Assembly (NCBI RefSeq): GCF_022229005.1
Contig: NZ_JAKKFD010000003.1
Location: forward strand, 62,001 to 126,000
Length of the DNA: 64,000 bases
Origin: Micromonospora trifolii
GTDB taxonomy: Bacteria; Actinomycetota; Actinomycetes; Mycobacteriales; Micromonosporaceae
Direction: 5' to 3'
Below are positions 34,782 to 43,482 of the stretch, in pieces (the first letter of the stretch is position 1; each line of letters begins with the position of its first letter). The position numbers and the translations under genes are program-made. The notes beneath the pieces are model-generated. The model had not been told where the DNA came from and made no database searches. It was given only the letters and a program-made list of their open reading frames with translations.

Positions 34782-36835
34782 AGCAGGAACTGGTGCACGT
34801 CATCGCCGGCAACCTGTTCGCGATCAGCGACGCCCAGGGCGACATCGAGGCCGACCCGCAGGCCCCGCTCGGACTCTTCGCGTACGACACACGGTTCCTG
34901 TCGCACTGGGTGCTCAGGATCGACGGCGAACGGATCAACGCGCTCTCCCGCGACGACCTCACCTACTTCGAGACCCGGTTCTTCCTGGTCCCCGGTGCGG
35001 CGAGCCACTACGTCGACGCGGACGTGTCGATCATCAGGCACCGCTCGGTGCACGACTGCCTGCACGAGAACATCACTGTGCTCAACCACTCGTCGCAGCC
35101 CGCCGAGTTCACCGTCCGGATGGAGATGGCCAGCGACTTCACCGACATCATCGAGGTCGGGCAGCTACGGCAGCGGGCCGTCGAGGTCAGCGCCGACCCG
35201 GCGAGCCAGCGGCTCGTGCTGCGCTACCAGCGGGACCGGTTCGTCCGCGAGACCACAGTGCGCAGCACCGCCCCCGCCGAGGTGGACGAGCAGGGGATGA
35301 CGTTCCGGATCCGGATCGAACCCGACGGGAAGTGGGAGACCGACCTGCACGTCAGCGCGACAATGGGCGGCGAGGACGGTCGGGATCTCCGCGCCGACCT
35401 GCAGTCGCACCAGCAGACCGTGCGGACGGGGATGCGCGAGGACCTGGTGCAGTGGCTGGACCGGGCGCCGCAGCTGGTGGCCGAACGCAAGGGCCTGGAG
35501 GAGCTCTACCGGGGCAGCCTCGCGGACCTGGCGGCGCTGCGCTACAAGCCGCTGTCGTACCGCGAGCGGGTGCCGATCGGCGGTCTGCCGTGGTCGATGG
35601 GGTTGTGTGGGCGGGACGCCCTCATCACCTGCCTCCAGACGATGGCCTTCACCCCCGAACTTGCTCCGGCGACGCTGCGGATGCTGGCGCTCATGCAGGG
35701 CGGCCAGCTCGACGACGCGCTGGACGAGGAACCCGGCAAGATCCTGGCCCAGCTCCGGTACGGCGAAACGGGGGCGTTCAGCGACCGGGCGAGCGCGCTG
35801 TACTACGGCGCGGCGGACACCACCCCGCTCTTCGTCGTGCTGCTCGACGAGTACGAGCGCTGGTCCGGTGACGCCGACCTGGTCCGCGAGCTGCGTCACC
35901 CGGCCCGGATGGCGTTGGACTGGATCGACGAGTACGGCGACCTGACCGGGGACGGCTACCTGCGCTACCAGCGCCGCAACGAGCGCGACGGCACGGTCAA
36001 CCAGTGCTGGAAGGACTCCCCGGACGCCATCGTCGACTCCCGCGGTCGGCAACCCGCCTTCCCCCGCGCCACCTGCGAGTTGCAGGGCTACGCGTACGAC
36101 GCGAAGCGGCGCGGCGCCCGGCTGGCCCGGGAGTTCTGGGGTGACCCCGCGTACGCCGACCGGTTGGAACGGGAGGCGGCAGCGCTGAAGGAGCGCTTCA
36201 ACCGGGACTTCTGGATGCCGCACCGGGAGTACTACGCGTTGGCGCTCGACCCGTACGGCGAACCGGTCGACGCGTTGGCCTCCAACATCGGGCACCTGCT
36301 CTGGAGCGGGATCGTCGAGGACGACCGCGCGGAGGCGGTCGCCGAGCACCTGGTCGGGCCGCGACTGTTCAGTGGGTGGGGGGTGCGCACGCTGGCCTCC
36401 GGGCAGCGCACGTACAACCCGGTGGGCGCACACCTGGGCGCGGTGTGGCCGTCGGACAACGCGCTGATCGCCGCCGGGTTGCGCCGCTACCGCCTCGACG
36501 CGCAGGCGGCCCGGATCGCTGACGGCATCTTCGACATGGCGCAGACGCTCGGCGGGGCGGCGCCGGAGATGATCGCCGGCTACGAGCGCAGCCTCACGAC
36601 CTTCCCCGTCCAGTTGGCGACGAGCTGCCGCCCGCAGGCGTGGTCGTCGGGAGCGTTGCTGATGCTGCTCGGCACCATGCTGGGCCTGCGACCCACCGGC
36701 GACAACCTGTTGGTGAACCCGGCGGTGCCGGAGGGGTTCGGGCGGCTGGAACTGCTGGACATCCCGGGCCGTTGGGGTCACTCGGACGCCTACGCGAGAG
36801 ACCGGACCACCGAACGCCGGCACCGCCTGCGCTGA
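34778..36835 (+). CDS. glycogen-debranching-enzyme-type protein (GDE N-terminal domain plus GH63/amylo-alpha-1,6-glucosidase-like barrel)
   Basis: A 685-residue protein. The N-terminal ~220 residues are the bacterial GDE N-terminal beta-sandwich (GNLFAISDAQGDIE; GLFAYDTRFLSHWVL). The rest is an (alpha/alpha)6 barrel: GLPWSMGLCGRDALITCLQ holds the substrate-loop Arg-Asp, and QCWKDSPDAIVDSRG and YNPVGAHLGAVWPSDNALIA hold further catalytic-cleft residues. Such enzymes act on alpha-glucans or related oligosaccharides. Coupled to the SCP2 gene by a 4-nt overlap. Confidence 0.88.
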   Translation: MKQELVHVIAGNLFAISDAQGDIEADPQAPLGLFAYDTRFLSHWVLRIDGERINALSRDDLTYFETRFFLVPGAASHYVDADVSIIRHRSVHDCLHENITVLNHSSQPAEFTVRMEMASDFTDIIEVGQLRQRAVEVSADPASQRLVLRYQRDRFVRETTVRSTAPAEVDEQGMTFRIRIEPDGKWETDLHVSATMGGEDGRDLRADLQSHQQTVRTGMREDLVQWLDRAPQLVAERKGLEELYRGSLADLAALRYKPLSYRERVPIGGLPWSMGLCGRDALITCLQTMAFTPELAPATLRMLALMQGGQLDDALDEEPGKILAQLRYGETGAFSDRASALYYGAADTTPLFVVLLDEYERWSGDADLVRELRHPARMALDWIDEYGDLTGDGYLRYQRRNERDGTVNQCWKDSPDAIVDSRGRQPAFPRATCELQGYAYDAKRRGARLAREFWGDPAYADRLEREAAALKERFNRDFWMPHREYYALALDPYGEPVDALASNIGHLLWSGIVEDDRAEAVAEHLVGPRLFSGWGVRTLASGQRTYNPVGAHLGAVWPSDNALIAAGLRRYRLDAQAARIADGIFDMAQTLGGAAPEMIAGYERSLTTFPVQLATSCRPQAWSSGALLMLLGTMLGLRPTGDNLLVNPAVPEGFGRLELLDIPGRWGHSDAYARDRTTERRHRLR

Positions 36836-36854
36836 GGCGATGGAACAGCGCTGA

Positions 36855-36871
36855 GCCCGCCGACGGTGGGC
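36855..36871. terminator. hairpin between convergent genes
   Basis: GCCCGCC and GGTGGGC arms (one G-T pair) with a 3-nt loop in the 43-nt gap between convergent stops. Confidence 0.5.
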
Positions 36872-36878
36872 GTCGCGG

Positions 36879-37382
36879 TCAGCCCATGGTCTTGGCGCCG
36901 TCGATCGACTCCCGCAGGATGTCGGCGTGCCCGGCGTGCTGGGCCGTCTCGGCGATCAGGTGCAGCAGCACCCGGCGGACCGTCCAACTCGCCCCCACCT
37001 CGAACCAGGGCGCCTGCGGCAGCGGGTGCGCCGCGTCCAGGTCGAGGGTGGCGGTCAACTCGTCGGTCCGGGCGGCCACCTGCTGGAAGCGCTCGACCAG
37101 CCCGGTGAGGGTCTCGCCCGGCATCATCTGGAACTGACCGACCCAGTCGATCTCCTCGCGGCCCATCTCCTCCGCGCCGCCGACGGCGAAGAGCATCCAC
37201 CGGTGCTCGACGCCGGCCACGTGCTTGACGAGGCCACCGAGGCAGAGGCCACTGACTGTGGGACGGCTGGCCGCCTGCTCGTCGGTGAGCCCGTCGACCG
37301 TCTGCAAGAGGAAACCGCGGTGCCTGCGGAGCGCCTGCAGGAGGTCGGCGCGCTCACCTGTGAGCTGCTTAGTGCTGGTCAT
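36879..37382 (-). CDS. DinB-family protein (second copy in the region)
   Basis: A 167-residue DinB-type four-helix bundle. Metal-ligand positions appear as LVKHVAGVEHRWM and AETAQHAGHADILRE, and SWTVRRVLLHLIAETAQHAG is the family C-terminal signature. The opening TGERADLLQALRRHRGFLL matches the mycothiol-transferase-type branch. It is only ~25% similar by eye to the other DinB protein at 33.8 kb, so not a recent duplicate. Divergent from the DUF72 gene. Confidence 0.82.
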   Translation of the reverse strand: MTSTKQLTGERADLLQALRRHRGFLLQTVDGLTDEQAASRPTVSGLCLGGLVKHVAGVEHRWMLFAVGGAEEMGREEIDWVGQFQMMPGETLTGLVERFQQVAARTDELTATLDLDAAHPLPQAPWFEVGASWTVRRVLLHLIAETAQHAGHADILRESIDGAKTMG

Positions 37383-37516
37383 GCCGCCACCCTTCGTTGA
37401 TGTCCACCCGGTGCCACCGTAGGGCCAGGTACCGACACTTCCCGGGCACGACACCTCCTCGACCGAAGACCCGCCAGCGGTTGCCGATCCGCGCCGGTGG
37501 CGGTCCACTGAATGAC

Positions 37517-38422
37517 ATGGGTGTGATTAAGGTGGGCACGTCGTCCTGGGCGGACCAGTCCCTGCTGCGCTCCGGGTGGTACCCACGCTCGGCCAGCACG
37601 CCGGCCCGTCGACTGGGCTTCTACGCCAGCCAGTTCCCGATGGTCGAGGTGGACACGTCCTACTACGCCATCCCGGTGCCCGAGACGACCCAGGGCTGGG
37701 TGGACGCCACACCTGACGACTTCACCTTCGACATCAAGGCGTTCAGCCTCTTCACCGGTCACCCGACACCGGTCGCCGTGCTGCCCCGGGACCTGCGACC
37801 GGCAAGCGGCCCGACCCGGATCCGCCGCCGTGACCTGCCGGAGCCGGCGTACGACGAGCTGTGGGCCCGGTTCCGCGCGGCCCTCGACCCGATCGCCGCG
37901 GCCGGCAAGCTCGGTGTGGTGATGTTGCAGTTCCCGCCGTGGCTGGTGCGCAGCCCCGCGGCGGAACGCCGGATCGTCGAGCTGGCGCAGCGCTGCCGGC
38001 CGTGGCGGGTCGCCGTGGAGCTGCGGCACGCCTCCTGGTTGGACGACGACGCCGCGGCGGACACCCTGGACCTGCTACGCGCCCACGACCTGTCAGTGGT
38101 CTGCGTCGACATGCCGCAGGGGCACCCGTCGTCGGTGCCGCCGATCCTGAGCATGACGGCGGAGCCGGCGATCGTCCGGTTCCACGGTCACAGCGACGCC
38201 TGGCGCGAGGGCGACAAGCAGGAGAAGTTCCGGTACGCGTACGCCGAGGACGAGCTGCGGCACTGGGCCGGGCTGCTGGCCGAGTTCGCCGATCTCTCCG
38301 ACGAGCTGCACGTGTTGTTCAACAACTGCTGCGCCGGGCAGGCCCAGCGCGACGCGACCCGGCTGGCGCAACTGCTCGCCGAGACGATGGTCGTCGAGCA
38401 GGCCGTCCCGGCGACCGGCTGA
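37517..38422 (+). CDS. DUF72 family protein (TIM-barrel)
   Basis: A 301-residue protein of the DUF72/YecE type. The opening KVGTSSWADQSLL then GWYP, the strand MVEVDTSYYAIP and FTFDIKAFSLFTGH, and the C-terminal LHVLFNNCCAGQAQRDA are signature segments. The fold is a TIM-barrel related to sugar isomerases; the reaction is unknown. The ATG at 37517 starts directly before the first barrel strand. Confidence 0.88.
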   Translation: MGVIKVGTSSWADQSLLRSGWYPRSASTPARRLGFYASQFPMVEVDTSYYAIPVPETTQGWVDATPDDFTFDIKAFSLFTGHPTPVAVLPRDLRPASGPTRIRRRDLPEPAYDELWARFRAALDPIAAAGKLGVVMLQFPPWLVRSPAAERRIVELAQRCRPWRVAVELRHASWLDDDAAADTLDLLRAHDLSVVCVDMPQGHPSSVPPILSMTAEPAIVRFHGHSDAWREGDKQEKFRYAYAEDELRHWAGLLAEFADLSDELHVLFNNCCAGQAQRDATRLAQLLAETMVVEQAVPATG

Positions 38423-38458
38423 CCGCCGCACGGGCTGCCCGGCCGGGCGCCGGTCCGC

Positions 38459-38830
38459 TCAGGACCGCCGACCCCTGCTGCGCAGGGCGTCCTGGGTCGA
38501 CTCGCCGATGTCCGCGTCGTCGGGGAAGCTCCGGCCGCTGGGGGCGGGATCGGGTGGGGCACCCGGTCCGGCCATCGTCGTACGGGTCGGCTCGACCGAG
38601 CCGAAGCCGTGTCGTCCCGCCGGGTCCGACCGGCCCGCCGGGGCACCCGCGCGTCGCTCTCCGCGCCGTCCCTCGGGCACCGCTGTCTCCTCGCTGCCCT
38701 CGTCCATCGGTGAGTCGTCGTCAGTGCCCCAGGGCGCGTCGGCGTCGAAGCCGTCGCCGGTGCCCCACGGCTTTGTCGCTTCCGGCTCCAGCCGGTCGTT
38801 GTCACCGCTGCGTCCCTTGTGCGCCGTCAT
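38459..38830 (-). CDS. acidic low-complexity protein (123 aa)
   Basis: A hydrophilic, Gly/Asp/Glu/Pro-rich protein. The segment PWGT occurs twice within ~15 residues (KPWGTGDGFDADAPWGT). The end is basic (DALRSRGRRS). It is probably disordered. The frame bias looks coding, but no family is recognised; the start could be further upstream. Confidence 0.5.
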   Translation of the reverse strand: MTAHKGRSGDNDRLEPEATKPWGTGDGFDADAPWGTDDDSPMDEGSEETAVPEGRRGERRAGAPAGRSDPAGRHGFGSVEPTRTTMAGPGAPPDPAPSGRSFPDDADIGESTQDALRSRGRRS

Positions 38831-39028
38831 GGCCACCCCGCTCGTCGGTCCGCCGCCACCGGCGGACAATGTCCCGTCCTCGGGCCGGGACTGCCCGCCC
38901 GAGCGTGGCGCGCGACAGGTCGCCGGCACGCCGCCCGCGCGCGGGCTCCGTCGTCGCTCCGGTGCGTGCGTAGAGCCGGCCAGCGCCCCGCCGTCGAGGT
39001 GGCGGCGGGACGCCGGCCGGTCCGACGT

Positions 39029-39658
39029 TCAGCGTCCGGCCATCGCCATCGGGCGCTTGCCGTTGCTCATTCCCGCCATCTTGATCATGCCCTTCGAGGC
39101 GCCCTTCATCCCACCGGCGCGACCGAGCATCCCGCGGAACACCTGGCCGGGCTTCTGCTGCTCACCCATGTACGCGGTGACCACGACCAGGGTGCCGGTC
39201 AGCGCCGGAATGGCCCACTGGAGCAGCTTCATCTGCCGCTGCGAGGAGGCCACGCTGGCCGGGGTCTGGTGGTTCGGCTCGGTGGCGCCGCTCACCGACG
39301 GACCGCCCGCCTTCTCCAGCCGCATGCCGACCAACCGGCTGTAGCCGGTGACCGCCAGTGCGCCGATGGTCAACGCGGTCTTGATGGCGCTGGCCCGGCC
39401 AACGCCGGACTGGGCCGCCACCCGTGGGCTCTCGGTCACCAACTCGCCGACGGCGCCGGCCAGGTGAGCGCCGATCGCGGCCGCGTTGACCGGTGTCCAC
39501 TTGGACCATCCGGCCGAGGCGACCGGAAGCCGCTGGGTCGAGTCGCTGATTTTCGCCGCTGCGCCGTTGACGCCGAAGGCACCCATGAGGGAGCCGCCAA
39601 ACCAGGCCGCCAGGCCCAGATCGTGCATCGATCGCAGTGCGGTATGCCGTTCGGACAT
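39029..39658 (-). CDS. membrane protein of unknown function (209 aa)
   Basis: A 209-residue protein with likely hydrophobic helices at ~14-32, ~58-75, ~88-106 and ~143-163, and a Gly/Met/Lys-rich tail (GMLGRAGGMKGASKGMIKM). The opening RHTALRSMHDLGLAAWFGG recalls actinobacterial membrane proteins with no assigned function. AAGGGG-type ribosome site precedes the ATG. Confidence 0.65.
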   Translation of the reverse strand: MSERHTALRSMHDLGLAAWFGGSLMGAFGVNGAAAKISDSTQRLPVASAGWSKWTPVNAAAIGAHLAGAVGELVTESPRVAAQSGVGRASAIKTALTIGALAVTGYSRLVGMRLEKAGGPSVSGATEPNHQTPASVASSQRQMKLLQWAIPALTGTLVVVTAYMGEQQKPGQVFRGMLGRAGGMKGASKGMIKMAGMSNGKRPMAMAGR

Positions 39659-39855
39659 GTGATCCCCTTCCGCCGTGTCGGGCGGTGCGGCTTACCCGCC
39701 GGTCGGGCAGCTAACCCCGCCCCGGGCGGGCCGATCCGCGCTGTGGCGGGCCGCTACCGGACATCCGTGGCGTCGGCGGGTCGACCTGCCCCGGGCAGGA
39801 GTCGTTGGCCCGGTGGCGGGTAGATCCCGAGCGACGCCGACGAGAGGGGAACGCG

Positions 39856-40026
39856 ATGTCGCAGCCGGACGAGAGCCGGGAGAAGACCCCCAAAACAGAC
39901 GCGGTGCTCATGCACCCCGACAACGACCCACACCGGAACACCGCCGAGGTCGCGCCTCGCAAGGAGCACGCCGAGATCCAGGTGGAGCGCGACGGTGAAC
40001 TGGTGCCGCTGGACCAGGACGAGTGA
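39856..40026 (+). CDS. small hydrophilic protein (56 aa), unknown function
   Basis: A 56-residue charged protein: SREKTPKTDAVLMHPDNDP, then EHAEIQVERDGELVPLDQDE. The ATG at 39856 is preceded by GAGAGGGGAA. Strong coding bias and a compact end support a real gene. The function is not recognised. Confidence 0.6.
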   Translation: MSQPDESREKTPKTDAVLMHPDNDPHRNTAEVAPRKEHAEIQVERDGELVPLDQDE

Positions 40027-40048
40027 GCCGACCGGCCGGTACGGCTCA
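40024..40048. terminator. bidirectional hairpin overlapping both convergent stop codons
   Basis: TGAGCCG and CGGCTCA arms enclose the palindrome ACCGGCCGGT. The first arm contains the stop of the 56-aa gene and the last contains the stop of the convergent hydrolase. Confidence 0.65.
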
Positions 40049-40909
40049 GCGGGGCGGCAGGTCGCCGACGAAATCGGCGATCCGCCGCGCCAGCGGGACG
40101 CTGACGCGGACCCAGGTGAAGTGGTCCAACGTCGTACCGGCCTGCGCCACTGTGTACCGCTCCCGGGTCACCGGCGCACCGGCCAGCTTCGCGCAGAGGT
40201 GGTCCATGGTCTCGTGCGGGGTGAACTGGTCGTCGTCCACACTGACGGCGAGCACCGGGGTCCGCACCGCGCGGACTGCGGCCTCGGTGTCCGTACCGTC
40301 GAGCCGGGGAAATCGGCCGGTGCGCGCGGTGTGGGCCCAGTCGCGGATCACGCCGCGCGCCTGCCGACCGCCGAAGCCCCAGCCTGGCCAGACCCCGAGC
40401 AGCGCCGCAGTGGCGGCGATCGCCTGGGTGTAGGGCAGTACGCCGAGGCCGCGCCGGCCCGGGTAGCTCCGCCAGTACGGGATGCCGACGGCGACCAGCG
40501 CCAACCCGTCCACCTCGTCGCTACCGTGCAGGGCGAGGTGCAGCAGCGCTGCCTGCCCGCCGAGCGAGTGCCCGAGGAGCAGTCGGGTGCGTCCGTCCAG
40601 TCGCGGCTTGAGGGCGGCCAGGACGGCGCCGACGTCGTCGGCCAGTTCGGCGTAACCGTGCCGGTCCGCCCGACTCGGCGCGGGCGTGCTCGCCCCGGTG
40701 CCGCGCAGGTCGGCCACGACCACGGCCAGGCCGGCGGCGCGTAGCGCGGCGGCGAAGGGCCGGTAGTACCGGGCCCGGACCCCCATCGCCGGCCAGATCA
40801 CGACCACCGGCGCGCCCGGCGCCCCGGCCGGCTCCGGATAGACCTGCACACCCAGCCGGCCACCGTCGACCTCGACGAACTCCTGCGCGTACTCCGGATC
40901 CCCGTTCAC
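40046..40909 (-). CDS. alpha/beta-fold hydrolase (serine type)
   Basis: A 287-residue hydrolase with nucleophile elbow GHSLGGQ, the preceding strand TRLLLGHS, DLRGTGAS in the lid-proximal loop and a late His in TTLDHFTW. The triad Ser-Asp-His is complete (Asp likely in VDDDQFTP). No signal peptide. The substrate is unknown; similar proteins are annotated as esterase/lipase-like. Confidence 0.85.
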   Translation of the reverse strand: MNGDPEYAQEFVEVDGGRLGVQVYPEPAGAPGAPVVVIWPAMGVRARYYRPFAAALRAAGLAVVVADLRGTGASTPAPSRADRHGYAELADDVGAVLAALKPRLDGRTRLLLGHSLGGQAALLHLALHGSDEVDGLALVAVGIPYWRSYPGRRGLGVLPYTQAIAATAALLGVWPGWGFGGRQARGVIRDWAHTARTGRFPRLDGTDTEAAVRAVRTPVLAVSVDDDQFTPHETMDHLCAKLAGAPVTRERYTVAQAGTTLDHFTWVRVSVPLARRIADFVGDLPPR

Positions 40910-41006
40910 CGGCCCAGCCTACGGCCTGACGTTACCGGCGGGTAGCAGCAGGCCGCCGGGTCGACGACAGCGCTGTGCGGACGTGCCGCACGCTCGTCGG
41001 ACGCGA

Positions 41007-41038
41007 CGAAGGGCCCCGCCGTCCGGCGGGGCCCTTCG
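41007..41038 (-). terminator. strong hairpin terminator of the SGNH hydrolase gene
   Basis: Perfect 14-bp stem (left arm CGAAGGGCCCCGCC) with a 4-nt loop GTCC, 14 nt after the stop at 41052 on the minus strand. Confidence 0.78.
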
Positions 41039-41051
41039 AAGGACGCTGCGG

Positions 41052-42308
41052 TCAGGAGATCGAGATCGCCCCGTTGCTGGCCCGCACGCAGGCCACCGCA
41101 CGGGCGCTGGTGGAGGCCGCGCCGCTCAGGCACTGGCCGAGCACCTGGTGCCCGGTGGCGTTCGGGTGCCACGACTCCTGGCAGGTCTGGAAGTACGTGA
41201 CGCAGGTGTTGGCGATCCGCTGGATAGCGATCTTGTCCTTGCCGGCGAGGCTGGTGACGAAGGTGCCGGTCGCGCCGTCCTGAAGCCGGATCGGAGTGGC
41301 CAGCGCGCCGCTCGGGCTGCTGGTCTGCTCGCAGAGCCGGGCGCCGTTGAAGGCCTGCTGCACGTTCAGGTACACCAGGTCGTCGGCGGGGAACTCGGCG
41401 GCCAGAGTGTCCCGGGTGGACTTCACGATGCTGCCCAGACCCTGGGAGAAGCGGTGCCCCGGCGCCAGGCTGGCCCGGTGGATCGGGCAACCGGCCGCGT
41501 ACCGCTCGGCACCCAGGTCACGGAACTTGTCCCGGGTGTCGTCCCGGCTGTCCTCCTCGTGGAACTGCTGGTTCAGGTCCAGCGGCAGCGGGTTCGTGTA
41601 GTCCTGGAACACCACCCGGTGCTGCCCGTCCGCGTCCACCTGGTCGAGGGTGGTCAGGATCTGGCGTACGGCAGCTGTGGTCTCCGCGGTGGCGGCGCTG
41701 AGCTGCGCGGCGGTGGCCAGGTCGGCGTCGCTGCACGGCTTCTGCTCCACCGGCCCGTTCAGGTACGCCCAGAACTCCCACCAGCCGGTCCAGGCGTCGG
41801 CGATGAACCGGTTGGCGCACTTCTCCGCGACACTGCCGAAGGTGAACGAGCTGTTGTTGGAGCCGAGGCCGACAAGCACCAGGTCGATGTCCTGGGTCTG
41901 CGCGACGGCGCGCAGCTGGCTCAGCTGCGAGGCGACGGTGCGACCGTTGGTCCGCGCCTGGGAGGCGTTGGCGATGTCGTGTGGCTGACCACCGGAGCAG
42001 GCCAGGTTGAACCGGTTCTGGATGCCCGGCAGGTTGGCCTGGTTGAGCGAGGCGTTCGCCGAGCGGTGGCAGAAGAACGCGTTGTTGTTCGCCCCGGTCC
42101 AGCCGGGGAAGCCCTGGCTGACTCCGTTGACGTCGACGACCGGGGTGTACGCCCCGGCGCCCTCGCCACTGATGAAGCTGTCCCCGAGTGCCACCGCGGC
42201 GGTGGGCAACGCGGCGGACGCGGGTGCGGGCAGCGCGAAGGCGGTCGACAACGCGGCCATGGCGATCGTTAGTCCCGCGGCGAGCGCGGTACGCCGGAAC
42301 CTGGGCAT
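41052..42308 (-). CDS. secreted SGNH/GDSL-type lipase/esterase
   Basis: A 418-residue exported hydrolase. The signal peptide covers residues ~1-32 (RRTALAAGLTIAMAALS, then ALPAPASAA). Block I is ALGDSFISGEG with catalytic Ser44; GLGSNNSSF is block III; ESWHPNATGHQVLG gives the catalytic His of block V. Several Cys residues suggest disulfides. It should act on lipid or polysaccharide esters outside the cell. An in-frame ATG 15 nt upstream is possible, but only the 42308 start has a purine-rich site nearby. Confidence 0.88.
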   Translation of the reverse strand: MPRFRRTALAAGLTIAMAALSTAFALPAPASAALPTAAVALGDSFISGEGAGAYTPVVDVNGVSQGFPGWTGANNNAFFCHRSANASLNQANLPGIQNRFNLACSGGQPHDIANASQARTNGRTVASQLSQLRAVAQTQDIDLVLVGLGSNNSSFTFGSVAEKCANRFIADAWTGWWEFWAYLNGPVEQKPCSDADLATAAQLSAATAETTAAVRQILTTLDQVDADGQHRVVFQDYTNPLPLDLNQQFHEEDSRDDTRDKFRDLGAERYAAGCPIHRASLAPGHRFSQGLGSIVKSTRDTLAAEFPADDLVYLNVQQAFNGARLCEQTSSPSGALATPIRLQDGATGTFVTSLAGKDKIAIQRIANTCVTYFQTCQESWHPNATGHQVLGQCLSGAASTSARAVACVRASNGAISIS

Positions 42309-42506
42309 GGGGCCCCCAACCATCGAAAGATGAAAGATTCTCTGAGAGCGCGATCAGATCACCCCGGTGCGACGGGCGTCAATGGCCCGTAACAGATTCG
42401 TTCGACGAAAGACACGCGCCCGTAGGCAGGACGGGCTACCGCGTCGACATTGGACCCGCGCTCCGGGTCGTCGACAGCACCGGCCCGCGCCCCTCGGCGC
42501 GCGGAG

Positions 42507-43205
42507 TCAGCGACCGGTCGGGCGGTCGCGGCGGTCCAACAGGGCCGCGCCCCCGGCGTTCAGACCGACACCCCAGATCAGGAGTACGCACAGCCACTGC
42601 ACCCACCGCACCGCGCTCATCTCGCCCGAGAGCAGGTTGCGCACGCTGCCGAGCGGGGTGAGCCACGGCTGCGCCGGACGGAGCGCGTCCACGGCACCCA
42701 GCAGCGCGAACAGCCCCAGCGGCAGAATGATCGTGGCCAGGAACGCCAGCACCGCCGAGCGCAGCAACAGGCCCAGCCCGGTGCCCACCAGGCCGGCGAC
42801 GATCTGCACCAGCACACTGCCCAGCGCGACCGTCCCGGCGAACCGCCACGGCGCGCCGGCGACATCGGCCGGGGTGAGGGCCAGCGTCGCGGCGCAGATC
42901 AGCACACCGACCACGCCGAAGACCACCGCCGGCAGCCCCACCGCGAGCACTGTGGGCAGGACCGGAAGGCGGACGGACGACCGGCGCAGGTCGCGTACCA
43001 GCAGGATGCCGAAAAGGGGCGTCACGACCGACATCAGGCTCTGGACCGTGCCCGAGAGTTCGGCGAAAGTCCGGTCGGCGGGATCCGCCGCCGCGACCAG
43101 CGCCACGGCGGCCAGCAGCCCCACCACCAGGGTGCCCACCAGCAGCCACCGCCGGGCCGGCGTACCGAGGGAGCGCCGCAGCGCGTCGCGAATCGTCAGG
43201 TCCAC
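42507..43205 (-). CDS. ABC-2-type membrane protein (permease-like)
   Basis: A 232-residue protein with six hydrophobic helices (first at ~20-40, last at ~200-220) in the arrangement of ABC-2 exporter permeases. The opening LTIRDALRRSLGTPARRW and the closing WLTPLGSVRNLLSGEM fit that class. The GTG at 43205 has GGAGG upstream and is preferred to the ATG at 43247. No ATPase gene is adjacent, so its partner, if any, lies elsewhere. Confidence 0.65.
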   Translation of the reverse strand: MDLTIRDALRRSLGTPARRWLLVGTLVVGLLAAVALVAAADPADRTFAELSGTVQSLMSVVTPLFGILLVRDLRRSSVRLPVLPTVLAVGLPAVVFGVVGVLICAATLALTPADVAGAPWRFAGTVALGSVLVQIVAGLVGTGLGLLLRSAVLAFLATIILPLGLFALLGAVDALRPAQPWLTPLGSVRNLLSGEMSAVRWVQWLCVLLIWGVGLNAGGAALLDRRDRPTGR

Positions 43206-43266
43206 CTCGACCGCCTCCCGATCTGCTCGACCCGGACCGGCGCGCACCCCGCGCTCAACCAGCCGC

Positions 43267-43316
43267 GATCATGGGTGAGCGTACCGGTGGCGGTGCCTCT
43301 GCGTGGTCCCATGATC
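43267..43316. repeat. intergenic palindrome upstream of parE
   Basis: GATCATGGG (43267-43275) and CCCATGATC (43308-43316) face each other across 32 nt in the divergent region between the ABC-2-type gene and parE. It shares the GATC-ended design of other palindromes here. Confidence 0.5.
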
Positions 43317-43389
43317 ACCCGCAGGTTGTTCGTTGGCTCACGTCCGGCGGGCCGCGCGCGGCGGGTCGCGTAGGTCCTCCGGTGGTTGT

Positions 43390-43408
43390 CCTAGCCTCGG
43401 GCTAGGCT
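43390..43408 (+). promoter_or_regulatory. candidate parE promoter with inverted repeat
   Basis: CCTAGCC and GGCTAGG flank TCG as a perfect dyad. Within it are TAGCCT and TAGGCT, both of the -10 type seen elsewhere in the window. The 5' UTR to the TTG at 43483 would be ~70 nt. Confidence 0.45.
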
Positions 43409-43482
43409 CGCTGCGGCGCGCCACGCCGGCTGATGTCGCCGGTGACCGGCAGCAGACCGCCGAGACCGGGGAGTACGACCAG

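Noticed and set aside
43333..43482. Longer ParE starting at a TTG 150 nt upstream
   Set aside because: The added residues are Arg/Gly-rich and not conserved; the TTG at 43483 has a GGGGAG site and the candidate promoter lies within the extension.
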